From: an uncultured Roseicyclus sp.
Lineage (GTDB): Bacteria; Pseudomonadota; Alphaproteobacteria; Rhodobacterales; Rhodobacteraceae
Assembly: GCA_947491935.1 (NCBI GenBank)
Contig: CANLLF010000002.1
Coordinates: 930,001-994,000, forward strand
Reading direction: 5' to 3'
DNA length: 64,000 bases
This document shows positions 51,701-59,720 of this stretch, piece by piece. Every line of letters begins with the position of its first letter. Positions within the stretch are counted from its first letter, which is position 1. Made by a program: the position numbers and the translations under genes. The notes under the pieces are model-generated. The model saw only the letters and a list, made by a program, of their open reading frames with translations, had not been told where the DNA came from and did not search any database.

Positions 51701-52033
51701 GGCAGTGCGAAGGGGGTCTGTTTCATCACGATCGAGGATGAAATGGGTGTCGCCAATCTGGTGGTCTGGCCCAAGGTTATGGAGACGTTTCGCAAGGTCA
51801 TCATGCGCGCCAAGATCATTGACGTGCGCGGTGTGGTGCAGCGCAGTGATGATGTGATTCATGTGGTCGCACATCGCCTGATAGACCGCAGCGATGCGCT
51901 GGAGCGGCTCTCGAACGACCCGATGGACCCCCCTCTGGCGCGCGTCGATGAAGTCAAACGCGCGTTGCCGAACTCTTCCCATGGGCACCCGCGCAATGTG
52001 CGGGTGATCCCGAAATCAAGAGATTTCCATTAA
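48731..52033 (+). CDS. dnaE2: Error-prone DNA polymerase III alpha subunit DnaE2
   Basis: A 1100-residue polymerase. The PHP domain is at the start (YVELGLTTCFSFLRGASDAV). Catalytic blocks are LCQGRGSAANSAVCFVLGIT, EPPDIDVDFEHERREEVIQH (with the aspartates) and VGNGAMPDRTFIEWDKDD. The helix-hairpin-helix and OB regions follow (KGVCFITIEDEMGVANLVVW). Length and the lack of a long C-terminal clamp/tau tail fit DnaE2 rather than DnaE1. It does translesion synthesis with ImuA and ImuB. It starts 45 bases after imuB, under the same LexA control. Confidence 0.94.
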   Translation: MPEMDNQRPRRTIEEEGFRRNPRADYVELGLTTCFSFLRGASDAVDLAITANALGYDKIGCADLNTMAGVVRLHAEAMKAEITPVIGCRLQLITGEEFLAYPRDRAAYGRLCTLLSKGKMQDPDGEWQAKGFCDITLDDLARHGDGVQLIALPGPQLDHFEAGFRRLTRALPTLKYIAASYLYQGDDRARINRLDKLAKACGLSILATNDVRYHAPDRRPLHDVMTCILHKTTIHQAGFLLNANAERHLKSPTQMVQLFAEWPHAIRATRKVADVCTFDLGELAYEYPKETVPEGRTPQDYLEELTWNGAAWRYPDGVPETLKETLRKELALIGKLEIAQYFLTIQRIVNYARYECKPPILCQGRGSAANSAVCFVLGITAVDPAQNDLLFERFISEERKEPPDIDVDFEHERREEVIQHIYEEYGRDRAALCATVIHYRPRMAVREVGKVMGLSEDITSALAKTIWGSWGREVGAREAEEAGIDLNDPLMARTIKLADQMIGMPRHLGQHVGGFILTEKKLIETVPVGNGAMPDRTFIEWDKDDIDELRILKVDVLALGMLTCIRKAFDLIEAHYGEKLTLASIEEGDEATYDMLCKGDSLGVFQVESRAQMNMLPRLKPKTFYDLVIQVAIVRPGPIQGDMVHPYLRRRAGKEPEDYPSPAPPHDPNELRKVLSRTKGVPIFQEQAMKLAMVAAEFSPDEANQLRKAMATFRSKGTIGKLEDKMVSRMINRGYDPEFAHRCFNQIKGFGDYGFPESHAASFAHLVYVSSWIKCHYPDVFCAALLNSQPMGFYAPAQIVRDAREHGKIVHPADVNYSDWDNTLEPISPGVFAVRLGLRQVDGMRKEVAERLVKTRHAPFTDLADLKKRARVDAGTIRRLAAADAMRSMGLDRRQALWDARALHDAPNLPLFAENRDEGEEIRFDLPQMPICEHVVADYQTMRLSLKAHPMSFLRKSMTKQGYVTTKALEQMRNGQSMKLSGIVLIRQRPGSAKGVCFITIEDEMGVANLVVWPKVMETFRKVIMRAKIIDVRGVVQRSDDVIHVVAHRLIDRSDALERLSNDPMDPPLARVDEVKRALPNSSHGHPRNVRVIPKSRDFH

Positions 52034-52162
52034 TGCCGTCGCGCTGATGGACCAGGGGCCGGTCATGCAATAACGATCAAACCCGACACCTCAAGCGGGG
52101 CCGATCAGATAGCGCGCTCCCTCTTTCATTGCCTCAGAGAATTACCGGATCTTAGGTCCAAT

Positions 52163-53221
52163 ATGCGCCAAACCATTCCCATAGGAGCTGCGGCCACGCT
52201 GGCTTATGGCAGCGTCCTGATCAATACCATGCCGATCTGGTTGGGCGCACTTATCGACAAAGCGGACGCAAACGAAGCCTTGCCCGGTCTGTTGGCCAGC
52301 ATTCTGTTGCTTGCAGCGGCCATCGGATGCGGATCGGCTGTACCGCGCCGGGGCCACAGCCTATTCCGCATCTGTTCAATAGGCGTCGTCGGCGGCCTGC
52401 CGATCATCGGCGCAATGGTGGACACAATCGCAAACGCTCCGTTGCTGATTGCGGGCGGCATCTTTGGCATCTCACTAGGGCTGCACTTGCGTCATGCGCT
52501 GCACGCCTTGATTGCAACACAAGATCCGTCGCGCTTGATCGGGTACACATTGGCGATTGGTGTTATCGCGTCGCTTGTGGTCCTGCTGGCGGTGTCCGTC
52601 TATCCAGACGCGATCCTGGCTATCCTGTCGGTGCTCAGCCTGATCCCGGCGGCGGCGGCACTCCTCCGCGCCGCGCCTTCAACCACAGACCGACTTAACC
52701 TTGAGGTGATGAGACCGGGCTGGAGCAGTCTTGGATTTCTCCCGTTTTTCATAGCGATGGGGGCGTATTGGGTATTTCTTGAAATCTACACATCCATTCA
52801 GGGCCTTGCGACGATTAGCGGGTGGCTCCTTGCAGGGCTGTTGGCCTCCGCTATTGGATCAACGCTGGCAGCACGGCTGCGGCCGACCATTCGAAAACCC
52901 GTTCTACTCCTCTCGATGATTGCCGCTGCTATCATGGGGGCAGCCACGTATCTGACGTCGATACATTGGATGATCGGCGCGACGATCCTCGCCAACGGGT
53001 TCTTTTTGTTTTTGTTCTTCTCCCTCTATCTCGGGGCAGTCGCAACCGCGGAAGCGGGGCGCCGGATGGCTGTTTACCTTGCAGGATTCGCGCTTGGGGG
53101 TGCTGTCGGATCGATAACGATCACCATGGGCGGGTACGTTGCGATGGCGTTTTTCATTTTCCTGTCCGGATGTATCGCCGTGCCCGCGGCTATGTCGTCA
53201 CGGCCCGGTCCGCAGGCATGA
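52163..53221 (+). CDS. MFS-like membrane protein
   Basis: A 352-residue protein with about ten hydrophobic segments, e.g. LASILLLAAAIGCGSAVPRR, LIGYTLAIGVIASLVVLLAV and MAVYLAGFALGGAVGSITIT. The fold looks like a shortened major facilitator, but I see no clear family motif. It overlaps the 3' end of the convergent regulator gene by 32 bases. Substrate unknown. Confidence 0.7.
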   Translation: MRQTIPIGAAATLAYGSVLINTMPIWLGALIDKADANEALPGLLASILLLAAAIGCGSAVPRRGHSLFRICSIGVVGGLPIIGAMVDTIANAPLLIAGGIFGISLGLHLRHALHALIATQDPSRLIGYTLAIGVIASLVVLLAVSVYPDAILAILSVLSLIPAAAALLRAAPSTTDRLNLEVMRPGWSSLGFLPFFIAMGAYWVFLEIYTSIQGLATISGWLLAGLLASAIGSTLAARLRPTIRKPVLLLSMIAAAIMGAATYLTSIHWMIGATILANGFFLFLFFSLYLGAVATAEAGRRMAVYLAGFALGGAVGSITITMGGYVAMAFFIFLSGCIAVPAAMSSRPGPQA

Positions 53222-54773
53222 TCTCAAGCCCCGATTTTCCCCAAGCGAGGAGCGCGCGATCTCTGAGGTCGTTATAACAGGCGAGATCGAGTTCGACATG
53301 GGCGGTTTTCTCAAACGACGGGTAGAGGGCGCGCATTGAGGCGACTTCTTTCCTTGCGGTCGCCAGATCGCCCAATTCAGCGTGAAACCACGCAAGATGG
53401 GCGTGGAACCAAAAGAAGCCCGGCATCGGGAAGCGGGTGATCTCCACCAGGGCGGCCTCCATTTCATGCGCCCTGGCAAGGCGCCAGCAATGCACGAAGT
53501 GGTACCAACCCGGATGCACGGGGCTGATCGCCATGGCCCGGTCCAGAAGTGCGATCGCCCGCGCTTCGTCTCCGATGAAGGCGAAGCAGTGACCGATCTC
53601 GGCAAGAACGTCGGCATGGCCGTCGTTAAGGCTCAGGGCGCGTTCGGCTGCGTCGCGAAATCCCGCCAAATCCCGGCGATAATACTGCGTCAACGCAAGC
53701 ACCATCTGAGCGAACGCATCCTGCGGATCGGCGCGAACCGCGCTGCGGGCCGCCTCGTGGGCGAGGGCCAGCGCATCCACGCCCTCACGGGCATTCATGT
53801 GAAAGCGATGCTCCTCGATCAGGATCATTGCATAGGCCGACCAGCCCTGCGCCGCGCCGGGATCCTGCTCCAGCGCCTTGGGAAGGTCTTCGCGGAGGGC
53901 CGCGTGCATTTCGGGCTCATAACCAACGTAATAGTCGTGGAACCGCGCGAGCAGGTGATACATTTCCCAGGTTCGCGTGCTTCCCGAGCCTCGCGCCTGC
54001 CCGATGTGATCGGCAACTGCCCCGTACCGGCTGGCCACGCGGCCGGCCGTCAGAGCCGCCAGTTCATCCTGGATATCGATCAATCCGCTGACGCTGTCGT
54101 CACGCTCGAATTGTTCCGTGACCAAGATTTCCCCTGTCGCGGTTGCGCTTACCTGAATCGTGACGCGCAGGCGCGGTGAGGCCCGACGGATGGAGCCCTC
54201 CAGCAGGTAATCGACACCGGGATCGCGGTGGAGATCGGCGGGTCGGGCGCCGTCTTCCGCCATTTGGACGGAAGTGCGACGGGAAAATACAAAGAGTTCG
54301 CGAAAGCGAGACAGGTTGAAGATCGTCTGTTCGGTCAGGCCATCGGCAATGAAGCTGTCCTCGGGATCACCTCCCAACATCCGGAACGGCAGGACGGCGA
54401 TGGAGGGGCGTCTGTCACCGGTGACGGAGGGCCGTCCTTTGCGGGTTCCGAAGCTCGCCTCGGTATCGGATTGCACTTCGGCGACAAAGCGAAAGCCGTG
54501 GCCATGATGCGTCTTGATTGTATGCTGCGTGCGGCCATCGTCGCCGACCGCATGACGTGTCTCCTTGATCGCCGTCGACAGGCTGGCATCGGAGATAATC
54601 CGATCGCCCCACACTTTTGAGATCAGTTCGTCCTTGCCCACAACGCGGTGGCGATAGCGGATCAGGTGATCAAGCACGCGCAGAGTTTGCGGGGTCAACG
54701 GGCGCGTCTCCCCCCCTTGGTGGATCTGGGCCAGATCGCTGTCGATCTCGCAATCCCGAAACTGAACCTTCAT
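53190..54773 (-). CDS. Winged-helix (OmpR/CadC-type) regulator with TPR domain
   Basis: A 527-residue cytosolic protein. The N-terminal winged helix contains RPLTPQTLRVLDHLIRYRHR, KDELISKVWGDRIISDASLS and IKTHHGHGFRFVAEVQ, the Trans_Reg_C pattern. A middle domain (PSIAVLPFRMLGGDPEDSFI and DYLLEGSIRRASPRLRVTIQ) is of the adenylate-cyclase-like TolB-related type often found with it. The C-terminal half holds TPR-like helices (AERALSLNDGHADVLAEIGH, ALLDRAMAISPVHPGWYHF). No membrane segment, unlike CadC. I prefer the ATG at 54773 (GGTGG ahead); 54812 is an alternative. Targets unknown; it is divergent from the homocysteine S-methyltransferase. Confidence 0.83.
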   Translation of the reverse strand: MKVQFRDCEIDSDLAQIHQGGETRPLTPQTLRVLDHLIRYRHRVVGKDELISKVWGDRIISDASLSTAIKETRHAVGDDGRTQHTIKTHHGHGFRFVAEVQSDTEASFGTRKGRPSVTGDRRPSIAVLPFRMLGGDPEDSFIADGLTEQTIFNLSRFRELFVFSRRTSVQMAEDGARPADLHRDPGVDYLLEGSIRRASPRLRVTIQVSATATGEILVTEQFERDDSVSGLIDIQDELAALTAGRVASRYGAVADHIGQARGSGSTRTWEMYHLLARFHDYYVGYEPEMHAALREDLPKALEQDPGAAQGWSAYAMILIEEHRFHMNAREGVDALALAHEAARSAVRADPQDAFAQMVLALTQYYRRDLAGFRDAAERALSLNDGHADVLAEIGHCFAFIGDEARAIALLDRAMAISPVHPGWYHFVHCWRLARAHEMEAALVEITRFPMPGFFWFHAHLAWFHAELGDLATARKEVASMRALYPSFEKTAHVELDLACYNDLRDRALLAWGKSGLEIMPADRAVTT

Positions 54774-54951
54774 CACGTCGCCACCCGCGTCGTCGCCCGG
54801 TTCTAATACCATGAGCGAGCGCTTTGACAATTGTTCGGCATTCCTCAGGAAAATCTCAGGTCACGCTCAAGCGCGTCTGTGCGGCCGCCTCTATCCGTCT
54901 CTCATCGCCGGTTGGCCCAGATGGGGGCAGGGCACAAGACAGGATAGACCA

Positions 54952-55893
54952 ATGAAGTACCGAAACGCGCTGCCGCAGCTCAACGGCAAGAACATGTTGA
55001 CCGAGGCCGGTCTGGAGACGGTTCTGGTGTTCCAGGAAGGCATCGACCTGCCGCTCTTTGCAGCCTTCAAGGCGCTGGAGACGGATGCCGGTGTGGCCGC
55101 GGTCAACCGTTACATGCAACAGCTGGCCGAGCTGGCCGTCAGAACCGGACGCGGCTTCATCATGGATACGCCGACATGGCGCGCAAGTTCGAAATGGGGC
55201 TTGGAACTCGGCCTCGACACTGCGGACATGAAGGAAATTCACCGCGAGGCGATTGCCACCCTGCTTGCGCTTCGGCAGAAATTCGAAACGCCCGAAGCGC
55301 CGTTTGTCATCAACGGCGTTGTTGGCCCACACGGCGACGGCTACGCGCCCGCAACTCAACTTACCGCGGCCGAAGCGCACGAGTACTATGCCGAGCAGGC
55401 GGGGTGGTTCGCGGAGCTGGGCGCAGACATGGTGTCTGGTCTCACCCTCACCTCGATATCCGAGGCGACGGGTCTGGTTCTGGCAGCCCGCGACAGCAGT
55501 ATCCCGGCGGTCGTCTCATTCACGCTTGAAACCGACGGGCGGCTGCCCTCGGGCGAAGGTTTGGCTGATGCGATCGAGGCCGTCGATGCAGCTACGGACG
55601 GTTCCGCGGCCTACTTCATGATCAATTGCGCCCATCCCGATCATTTTCGGGATGTCCTTGCCAAGGGCGGCGATTGGATCAGCCGGATCGGTGGCGTCAG
55701 GCCGAATGCCTCTCGTTTGTCCCATGCCGAATTGGATGTGGCCGAGGAACTCGATGACGGCGATCCCGTCGAACTCGGTCACCTCTACCGCGCGCTGTCG
55801 GATCAGTTGCCGAACCTGACAGTCGTTGGCGGCTGTTGCGGGACGGATCACCGACATCTCGACCAGATCTGCCAAGCACTCGACGCAGCCTGA
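54952..55893 (+). CDS. Homocysteine S-methyltransferase family protein
   Basis: A 313-residue barrel enzyme. Zinc-binding cysteines lie in FMINCAHPDHF and VGGCCGTDHRHL (the GGCCG motif), plus the N-terminal LTEAGLETVLVFQEGIDL. Family members transfer methyl groups from S-methylmethionine or related donors to homocysteine; roseobacters have a group that may act on betaines or DMSP. AGGATAGACC precedes the ATG. It is divergent from the winged-helix/TPR regulator. Confidence 0.88.
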   Translation: MKYRNALPQLNGKNMLTEAGLETVLVFQEGIDLPLFAAFKALETDAGVAAVNRYMQQLAELAVRTGRGFIMDTPTWRASSKWGLELGLDTADMKEIHREAIATLLALRQKFETPEAPFVINGVVGPHGDGYAPATQLTAAEAHEYYAEQAGWFAELGADMVSGLTLTSISEATGLVLAARDSSIPAVVSFTLETDGRLPSGEGLADAIEAVDAATDGSAAYFMINCAHPDHFRDVLAKGGDWISRIGGVRPNASRLSHAELDVAEELDDGDPVELGHLYRALSDQLPNLTVVGGCCGTDHRHLDQICQALDAA

Positions 55894-55954
55894 CCTCTCG
55901 CAAATGCGCCACCGCACGTCAGTGGCGTATCTACCATCGAAGCAATGTGGAATT

Positions 55955-56167
55955 ATGAAAATGACATACCCCAACATCTTGGGTCGACTGGTGATGTCGA
56001 TCGCGCAACGCCGCGTTGCCACCAAAAATCGCAATCCATCCCGGGATCTTGATCGGTTATCCGATCAAATCCTGCAGGATATCGGGTTGACGCGCGGAGA
56101 TGGCCCAACCGCCCGCAACCGCAACGCCGCTCACCACAGCACAAACCAAATTCTGAAACGGATCTGA
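55955..56167 (+). CDS. DUF1127 (YjiS-like) small protein
   Basis: A 70-residue basic protein, MKMTYPNILGRLVMSIAQRR at its start. The family block is RDLDRLSDQILQDIGLTRGD, an exact fit to the DUF1127 core (L-x-D-I-G-L-x-R). Three bases separate it from the peroxidase gene, so they are probably co-transcribed. Role unknown. Confidence 0.82.
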   Translation: MKMTYPNILGRLVMSIAQRRVATKNRNPSRDLDRLSDQILQDIGLTRGDGPTARNRNAAHHSTNQILKRI

Positions 56168-56170
56168 TCG

Positions 56171-57700
56171 ATGTCGGACCATGACTCACAATCGATCGCG
56201 GTCTGGGGGCCGAGATATGCGCCATTGTTTTGTGCGCTGAGCATCGGCCTCGCGGCGGGTGCGACGATGCTGGTTCCGATGGTGGCCCATGGAACCAGTG
56301 ATCGCGACTTGGCCTTGCCTGATCCGCTGGCGGATACTGACTTCTTGCATGATGGCGCGCCGGATCAGGCTCTGGTCGAACTGGGCCGTGCGTTGTTTTT
56401 TGATCCGATCCTTTCGGGAAATCGCAACATATCGTGCGGCACCTGTCATGATCCGGCCCGCGGTACTGGCGACGACCTTTCCTTGTCGATTGGCGAAGGC
56501 GGCATCGGCGCCGGGGCTGACCGGCGCACAGAAGACGGCGTAACCGGTCGGATCCCCAGAAACGCGCAGCCGCTGTGGAATATCGGCGCACGCGAATACG
56601 TCGCCATGTTCCACGATGGGCGGTTGGAGCCCGATGCGGATCAAACCTTCCCGAGCGGGTTCTGGAGCCCCGCGCGCGAGGATCTGCCCGAAGGTCTTGA
56701 TAGCCTTCTGGCGGCCCAGGCGATGTTTCCGGTCCTATCCCATTCCGAAATGGCCGGACAGAAGGGCGAAAACGCGGTTGCGACCGCTGTCGCGGAAGAT
56801 CGTTTGCAGGACGCGTGGGATTTGCTTGCGGCCCGACTGGCTGAAAATGCCACCTATGTCGGGATGTTCCACAATGCCTTTCCCGATGTGTCAGATGGGC
56901 CCGTCACGTTCGTGAACGCAGCCCGCGCACTCGCCGCGTTCCAGACGACCGCGTTCCGCTCCGACGACAGCCCGTTTGATCGCTTTCTTGCCGGGGACAC
57001 TGACGCGTTGGAGCCCGAAGCGCAGCGTGGCATGGAGCTCTTTTATGGCGAGGCGGGCTGCGCCGATTGCCATTCAGGGCCATTACTCACCGATCACGGC
57101 TTCCACGCGATCGCGATGCCCCAGATCGGGCCGGGCATCGGGCACGGTCAGGATACCGGGTATTGGCGAGCCGCCGGGTTCATGACCCGGCTGGAGGACG
57201 AAGGACGCTACCGCGTGACCTTCGATCCATCGGACCTCTTTGCCTTCCGAACCCCCTCGTTGCGCAATGTCGCGCTAACGGGCCCGTGGGGGCATGACGG
57301 CGCATTTGACGTCCTTGAGGATGTGATCCGCCATCACGTGGATCCGCTTGGCTCGCTCGAACGCTATGACGTGGCATCCGCCGCCCTGCCGCCGCTTGAC
57401 GATGTCATCGAGGGGACGGGGCTTGGATCGGCATTGATTTTCCGCCCGCTCAATCCCGCCCGCCGGGAGGCGTTCGATTTGCGGGACGTCTGGGTTCAGC
57501 AAAGCGACGAGCTTCGCGGCCGCATTGCGGCGGAAAACGATCTGCCACCGCAGGCCCGCAGCGACGCGGATATCGCGGCACTGGTCGCCTTTCTTGAAAG
57601 CCTGACCGATCCAAGTGCTATCGACCGCAGCGCCCTGATCCCGCCGCACGTGCCCTCGGGTCTCCCACCCCAGCCGGCGCCCGTCGGCACCGCGGAATGA
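56171..57700 (+). CDS. Di-haem cytochrome c peroxidase (MauG/CcpA family)
   Basis: A 509-residue periplasmic protein with a signal-anchor (LFCALSIGLAAGATMLVPMV). Two haem c sites are present: ISCGTCHDPARGTGDDLSLS (about 95) and GCADCHSGPLLTDHGFHAIA (about 300). The segment LRNVALTGPWGHDGAFDVLE (near 365) is typical, with the distal methionine/histidine region. MauG-type enzymes use peroxide to oxidise a partner protein; CcpA types detoxify H2O2. It precedes an unknown secreted protein that could be its substrate. It follows the DUF1127 gene by three bases. Confidence 0.88.
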   Translation: MSDHDSQSIAVWGPRYAPLFCALSIGLAAGATMLVPMVAHGTSDRDLALPDPLADTDFLHDGAPDQALVELGRALFFDPILSGNRNISCGTCHDPARGTGDDLSLSIGEGGIGAGADRRTEDGVTGRIPRNAQPLWNIGAREYVAMFHDGRLEPDADQTFPSGFWSPAREDLPEGLDSLLAAQAMFPVLSHSEMAGQKGENAVATAVAEDRLQDAWDLLAARLAENATYVGMFHNAFPDVSDGPVTFVNAARALAAFQTTAFRSDDSPFDRFLAGDTDALEPEAQRGMELFYGEAGCADCHSGPLLTDHGFHAIAMPQIGPGIGHGQDTGYWRAAGFMTRLEDEGRYRVTFDPSDLFAFRTPSLRNVALTGPWGHDGAFDVLEDVIRHHVDPLGSLERYDVASAALPPLDDVIEGTGLGSALIFRPLNPARREAFDLRDVWVQQSDELRGRIAAENDLPPQARSDADIAALVAFLESLTDPSAIDRSALIPPHVPSGLPPQPAPVGTAE

Positions 57701-57876
57701 GGGAGGCAGGCCGGACCACATACCAAACGCGTCCTTCATTGCGCGGCGCCGCCTGCAGGTTGGCACCCTAAACCGACCTGCCGGTTCGCCCGCACACCAT
57801 CCGCCGTTGCCGCATATCGGGCCCGGCACTCTCAATACGACCTTTGCAAACATCACGACAAAAGAAAGTCTCTAAA

Positions 57877-58629
57877 ATGAAACACCTCCTCGCATCCTCT
57901 GCACTTGTTCTCCTGACCCAGGCCGGGATTGCCCTGGCCGATGGTGGCGCATCCGTCGGCGCCGCAAATTCGGCCGAGCCAACCCGCGTGGTCTACGACC
58001 CCGTCGAACAGATGACGTTGACCTTTGTCTTTCACATCGACGAAGGGATGGCCGAACAGGACGTTTTCTATGAAATGGTACCCGGCTCCGGTGAAGTGTT
58101 CCGCCCCACCGCCGCAACCAGAGACATGGATGCGCCGCTCTATGCCCCCGCCATCGAGGTTCCGCACAACTTCCTCGATACGTCCGATACCGGCCCCTAT
58201 CCAATAGGCCGCCCGCTCGGACTGACCCTGGGAGACTGGTTCGCAGCGGAAGGAAGCGGGACCTACACTTGCGAAGATGGCACCGGCACGCTGGACCTGG
58301 ACTTCGCCAACCTGGTGCCCAACGGCGTCTATACGATTTGGCACGATTTCATGGTCTGGCCGCCGACCGAGCCCTTCATCGGCACCTATGATCTTCCCTT
58401 CGGCGCGCGCGACGGATCGGAAAACATGTTTGTTGCCGATGAAGCTGGGTCAGCCCATTTCGTGCGCACGGTCTCGCCCTGCCTGCAATTGTCGGGCGAA
58501 CATCTCCTCGCGGATCTGGGCCTCGCCTGGCATTCGGACGGCGAAACTTACGGGCCGCTGCCCGGTGAATTTTCGACCGTAACCCACGTGCAGATGTACG
58601 TAACGTTGCCGCCGCGAACCGGCCTGTAA
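57877..58629 (+). CDS. Secreted protein of unknown function beside the di-haem peroxidase
   Basis: A 250-residue protein with signal peptide (MKHLLASSALVLLTQAGIAL, cleavage near ALA-DG). The mature part is acidic and rich in aromatic residues (FVFHIDEGMAEQDVFYEMVP, IWHDFMVWPPTEPFIGTYDL). Two cysteines (TYTCEDG, VSPCLQLSG) may form a disulfide. The ATG at 57877 is chosen since it opens the signal peptide. Nothing identifiable is found. The gap to the peroxidase gene, 176 bases, shows no clear signal. Confidence 0.75.
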   Translation: MKHLLASSALVLLTQAGIALADGGASVGAANSAEPTRVVYDPVEQMTLTFVFHIDEGMAEQDVFYEMVPGSGEVFRPTAATRDMDAPLYAPAIEVPHNFLDTSDTGPYPIGRPLGLTLGDWFAAEGSGTYTCEDGTGTLDLDFANLVPNGVYTIWHDFMVWPPTEPFIGTYDLPFGARDGSENMFVADEAGSAHFVRTVSPCLQLSGEHLLADLGLAWHSDGETYGPLPGEFSTVTHVQMYVTLPPRTGL

Positions 58630-58634
58630 ACTCC

Positions 58635-58706
58635 AGCGCCCGGGGCAAAGGCCCCGCCTGGCCCCCGGGCGCTCTCCCCTCAAACAACCAACCCGACTTT
58701 CGGGTT
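58635..58706 (+). terminator. Two hairpins after the secreted-protein gene
   Basis: An 11-bp stem AGCGCCCGGGG / CCCCGGGCGCT (58635-58645 and 58663-58673), with an inner GGGG-CCCC pair, then a 7-bp stem AACCCGA / TCGGGTT (58690-58706). No U run, so termination is likely but not certain. Confidence 0.45.
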
Positions 58707-58762
58707 GCACCTGCCCCCTTCCGGCGGCCAGCCGGTCATCAACGCATAGATCAGAGCCTGCC

Positions 58763-59503
58763 ATGAAACGCCTTATCCTCACCTACGCCATCGGCTGTTA
58801 CACGCTGTTCGGAATCGTCTTCGTTTGGCTGGCGGCCTTTTTGCAGAACGTCGGTGATCTTCGTGGACCGGTGGAGGATTCATTGGCGGTCTCGATTGCG
58901 ATAAATCTGGCCACGATTGTTTTGTTTGGCACCGCCCACAGCGTTATGGCGCGGCCGGCTTTCAAGCGCCTCTGGACAGGCATCATCCCCCCGGCGGCCG
59001 AACGGGCAACCTATGTGCTCCAATCCTCGCTGCTTCTGGCGCTGATTTTCTGGCAGTGGCGGCCAATTCCAACGGTGATCTGGCAGGTCGACGGTGTCCT
59101 TGCCTGGATGATCTACGGTGTCTTCGCGCTTGGTGCGGCAGTCGTCTTGCTTTCAACATTCTTGCTTGGCCATTTAGAGTTCGTGGGCTTGTCCCAGGCT
59201 TGGCAAAATCTGAAAGGTGCATCGCAGAGGCAGCCGGAATTCTGTACACCGATGCTCTACCGCGTCGTGCGCCATCCCCTTCAACTTGGCTTGATCATCA
59301 TGATGGTGGCGACGCCGCTGATGACTGCCGGGCATCTGCTCTTTCTGGTGGCGATGGTTGTCTACATCAGGGTCGGCCTGCACTTCGAGGAAAGGGTGCT
59401 CCTGCGCGAGTTCGGGCCAGCCTATGCGGAATATCGCCGCCAAGTCCCGATGTTGATCCCGAACCCGTTCCGCCGGGTTTACCGAGGAGCCGCCGCAGAA
59501 TGA
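58763..59503 (+). CDS. mddA: Probable methanethiol S-methyltransferase MddA (NnrU/PEMT-like)
   Basis: A 246-residue membrane protein with about five or six hydrophobic segments. It matches remembered MddA sequences in several blocks: HSVMARPAFKRLWTGIIPPA, ERATYVLQSSLLLALIFWQW, RVVRHPLQLGLIIMMVATPL and HFEERVLLREFGPAYAEYRR, ending QVPMLIPNP. The RHP and EE/Y-x-x-Y residues are the common SAM site of isoprenylcysteine/phospholipid methyltransferases. MddA turns methanethiol into dimethyl sulfide with SAM. NnrU or another thiol methyltransferase is the alternative. Confidence 0.72.
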   Translation: MKRLILTYAIGCYTLFGIVFVWLAAFLQNVGDLRGPVEDSLAVSIAINLATIVLFGTAHSVMARPAFKRLWTGIIPPAAERATYVLQSSLLLALIFWQWRPIPTVIWQVDGVLAWMIYGVFALGAAVVLLSTFLLGHLEFVGLSQAWQNLKGASQRQPEFCTPMLYRVVRHPLQLGLIIMMVATPLMTAGHLLFLVAMVVYIRVGLHFEERVLLREFGPAYAEYRRQVPMLIPNPFRRVYRGAAAE

Positions 59504-59720
59504 GTGTCATTCGGCGGGTGCGGCAGATGTTCAACTGAACCCCACTTCCGCCCGACCATTTGTGAGCAGACCGGATATGCCGGTCATCCAAAAGCCAGAT
59601 CGATCGGCGCAGTCCCTGCATGCCCACGCCTCTATCGGGGCGCCATGTGCCCATCCCTAATTTGCACTGTTTTTCATTACGTCGACCCGCGTCGAAGATA
59701 ACGCCTCAGGACATAATCCA

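Noticed and set aside
59569-59585. GACCGG / CCGGTC hairpin as terminator after mddA
   Set aside because: Only six base pairs and no U run on either strand.
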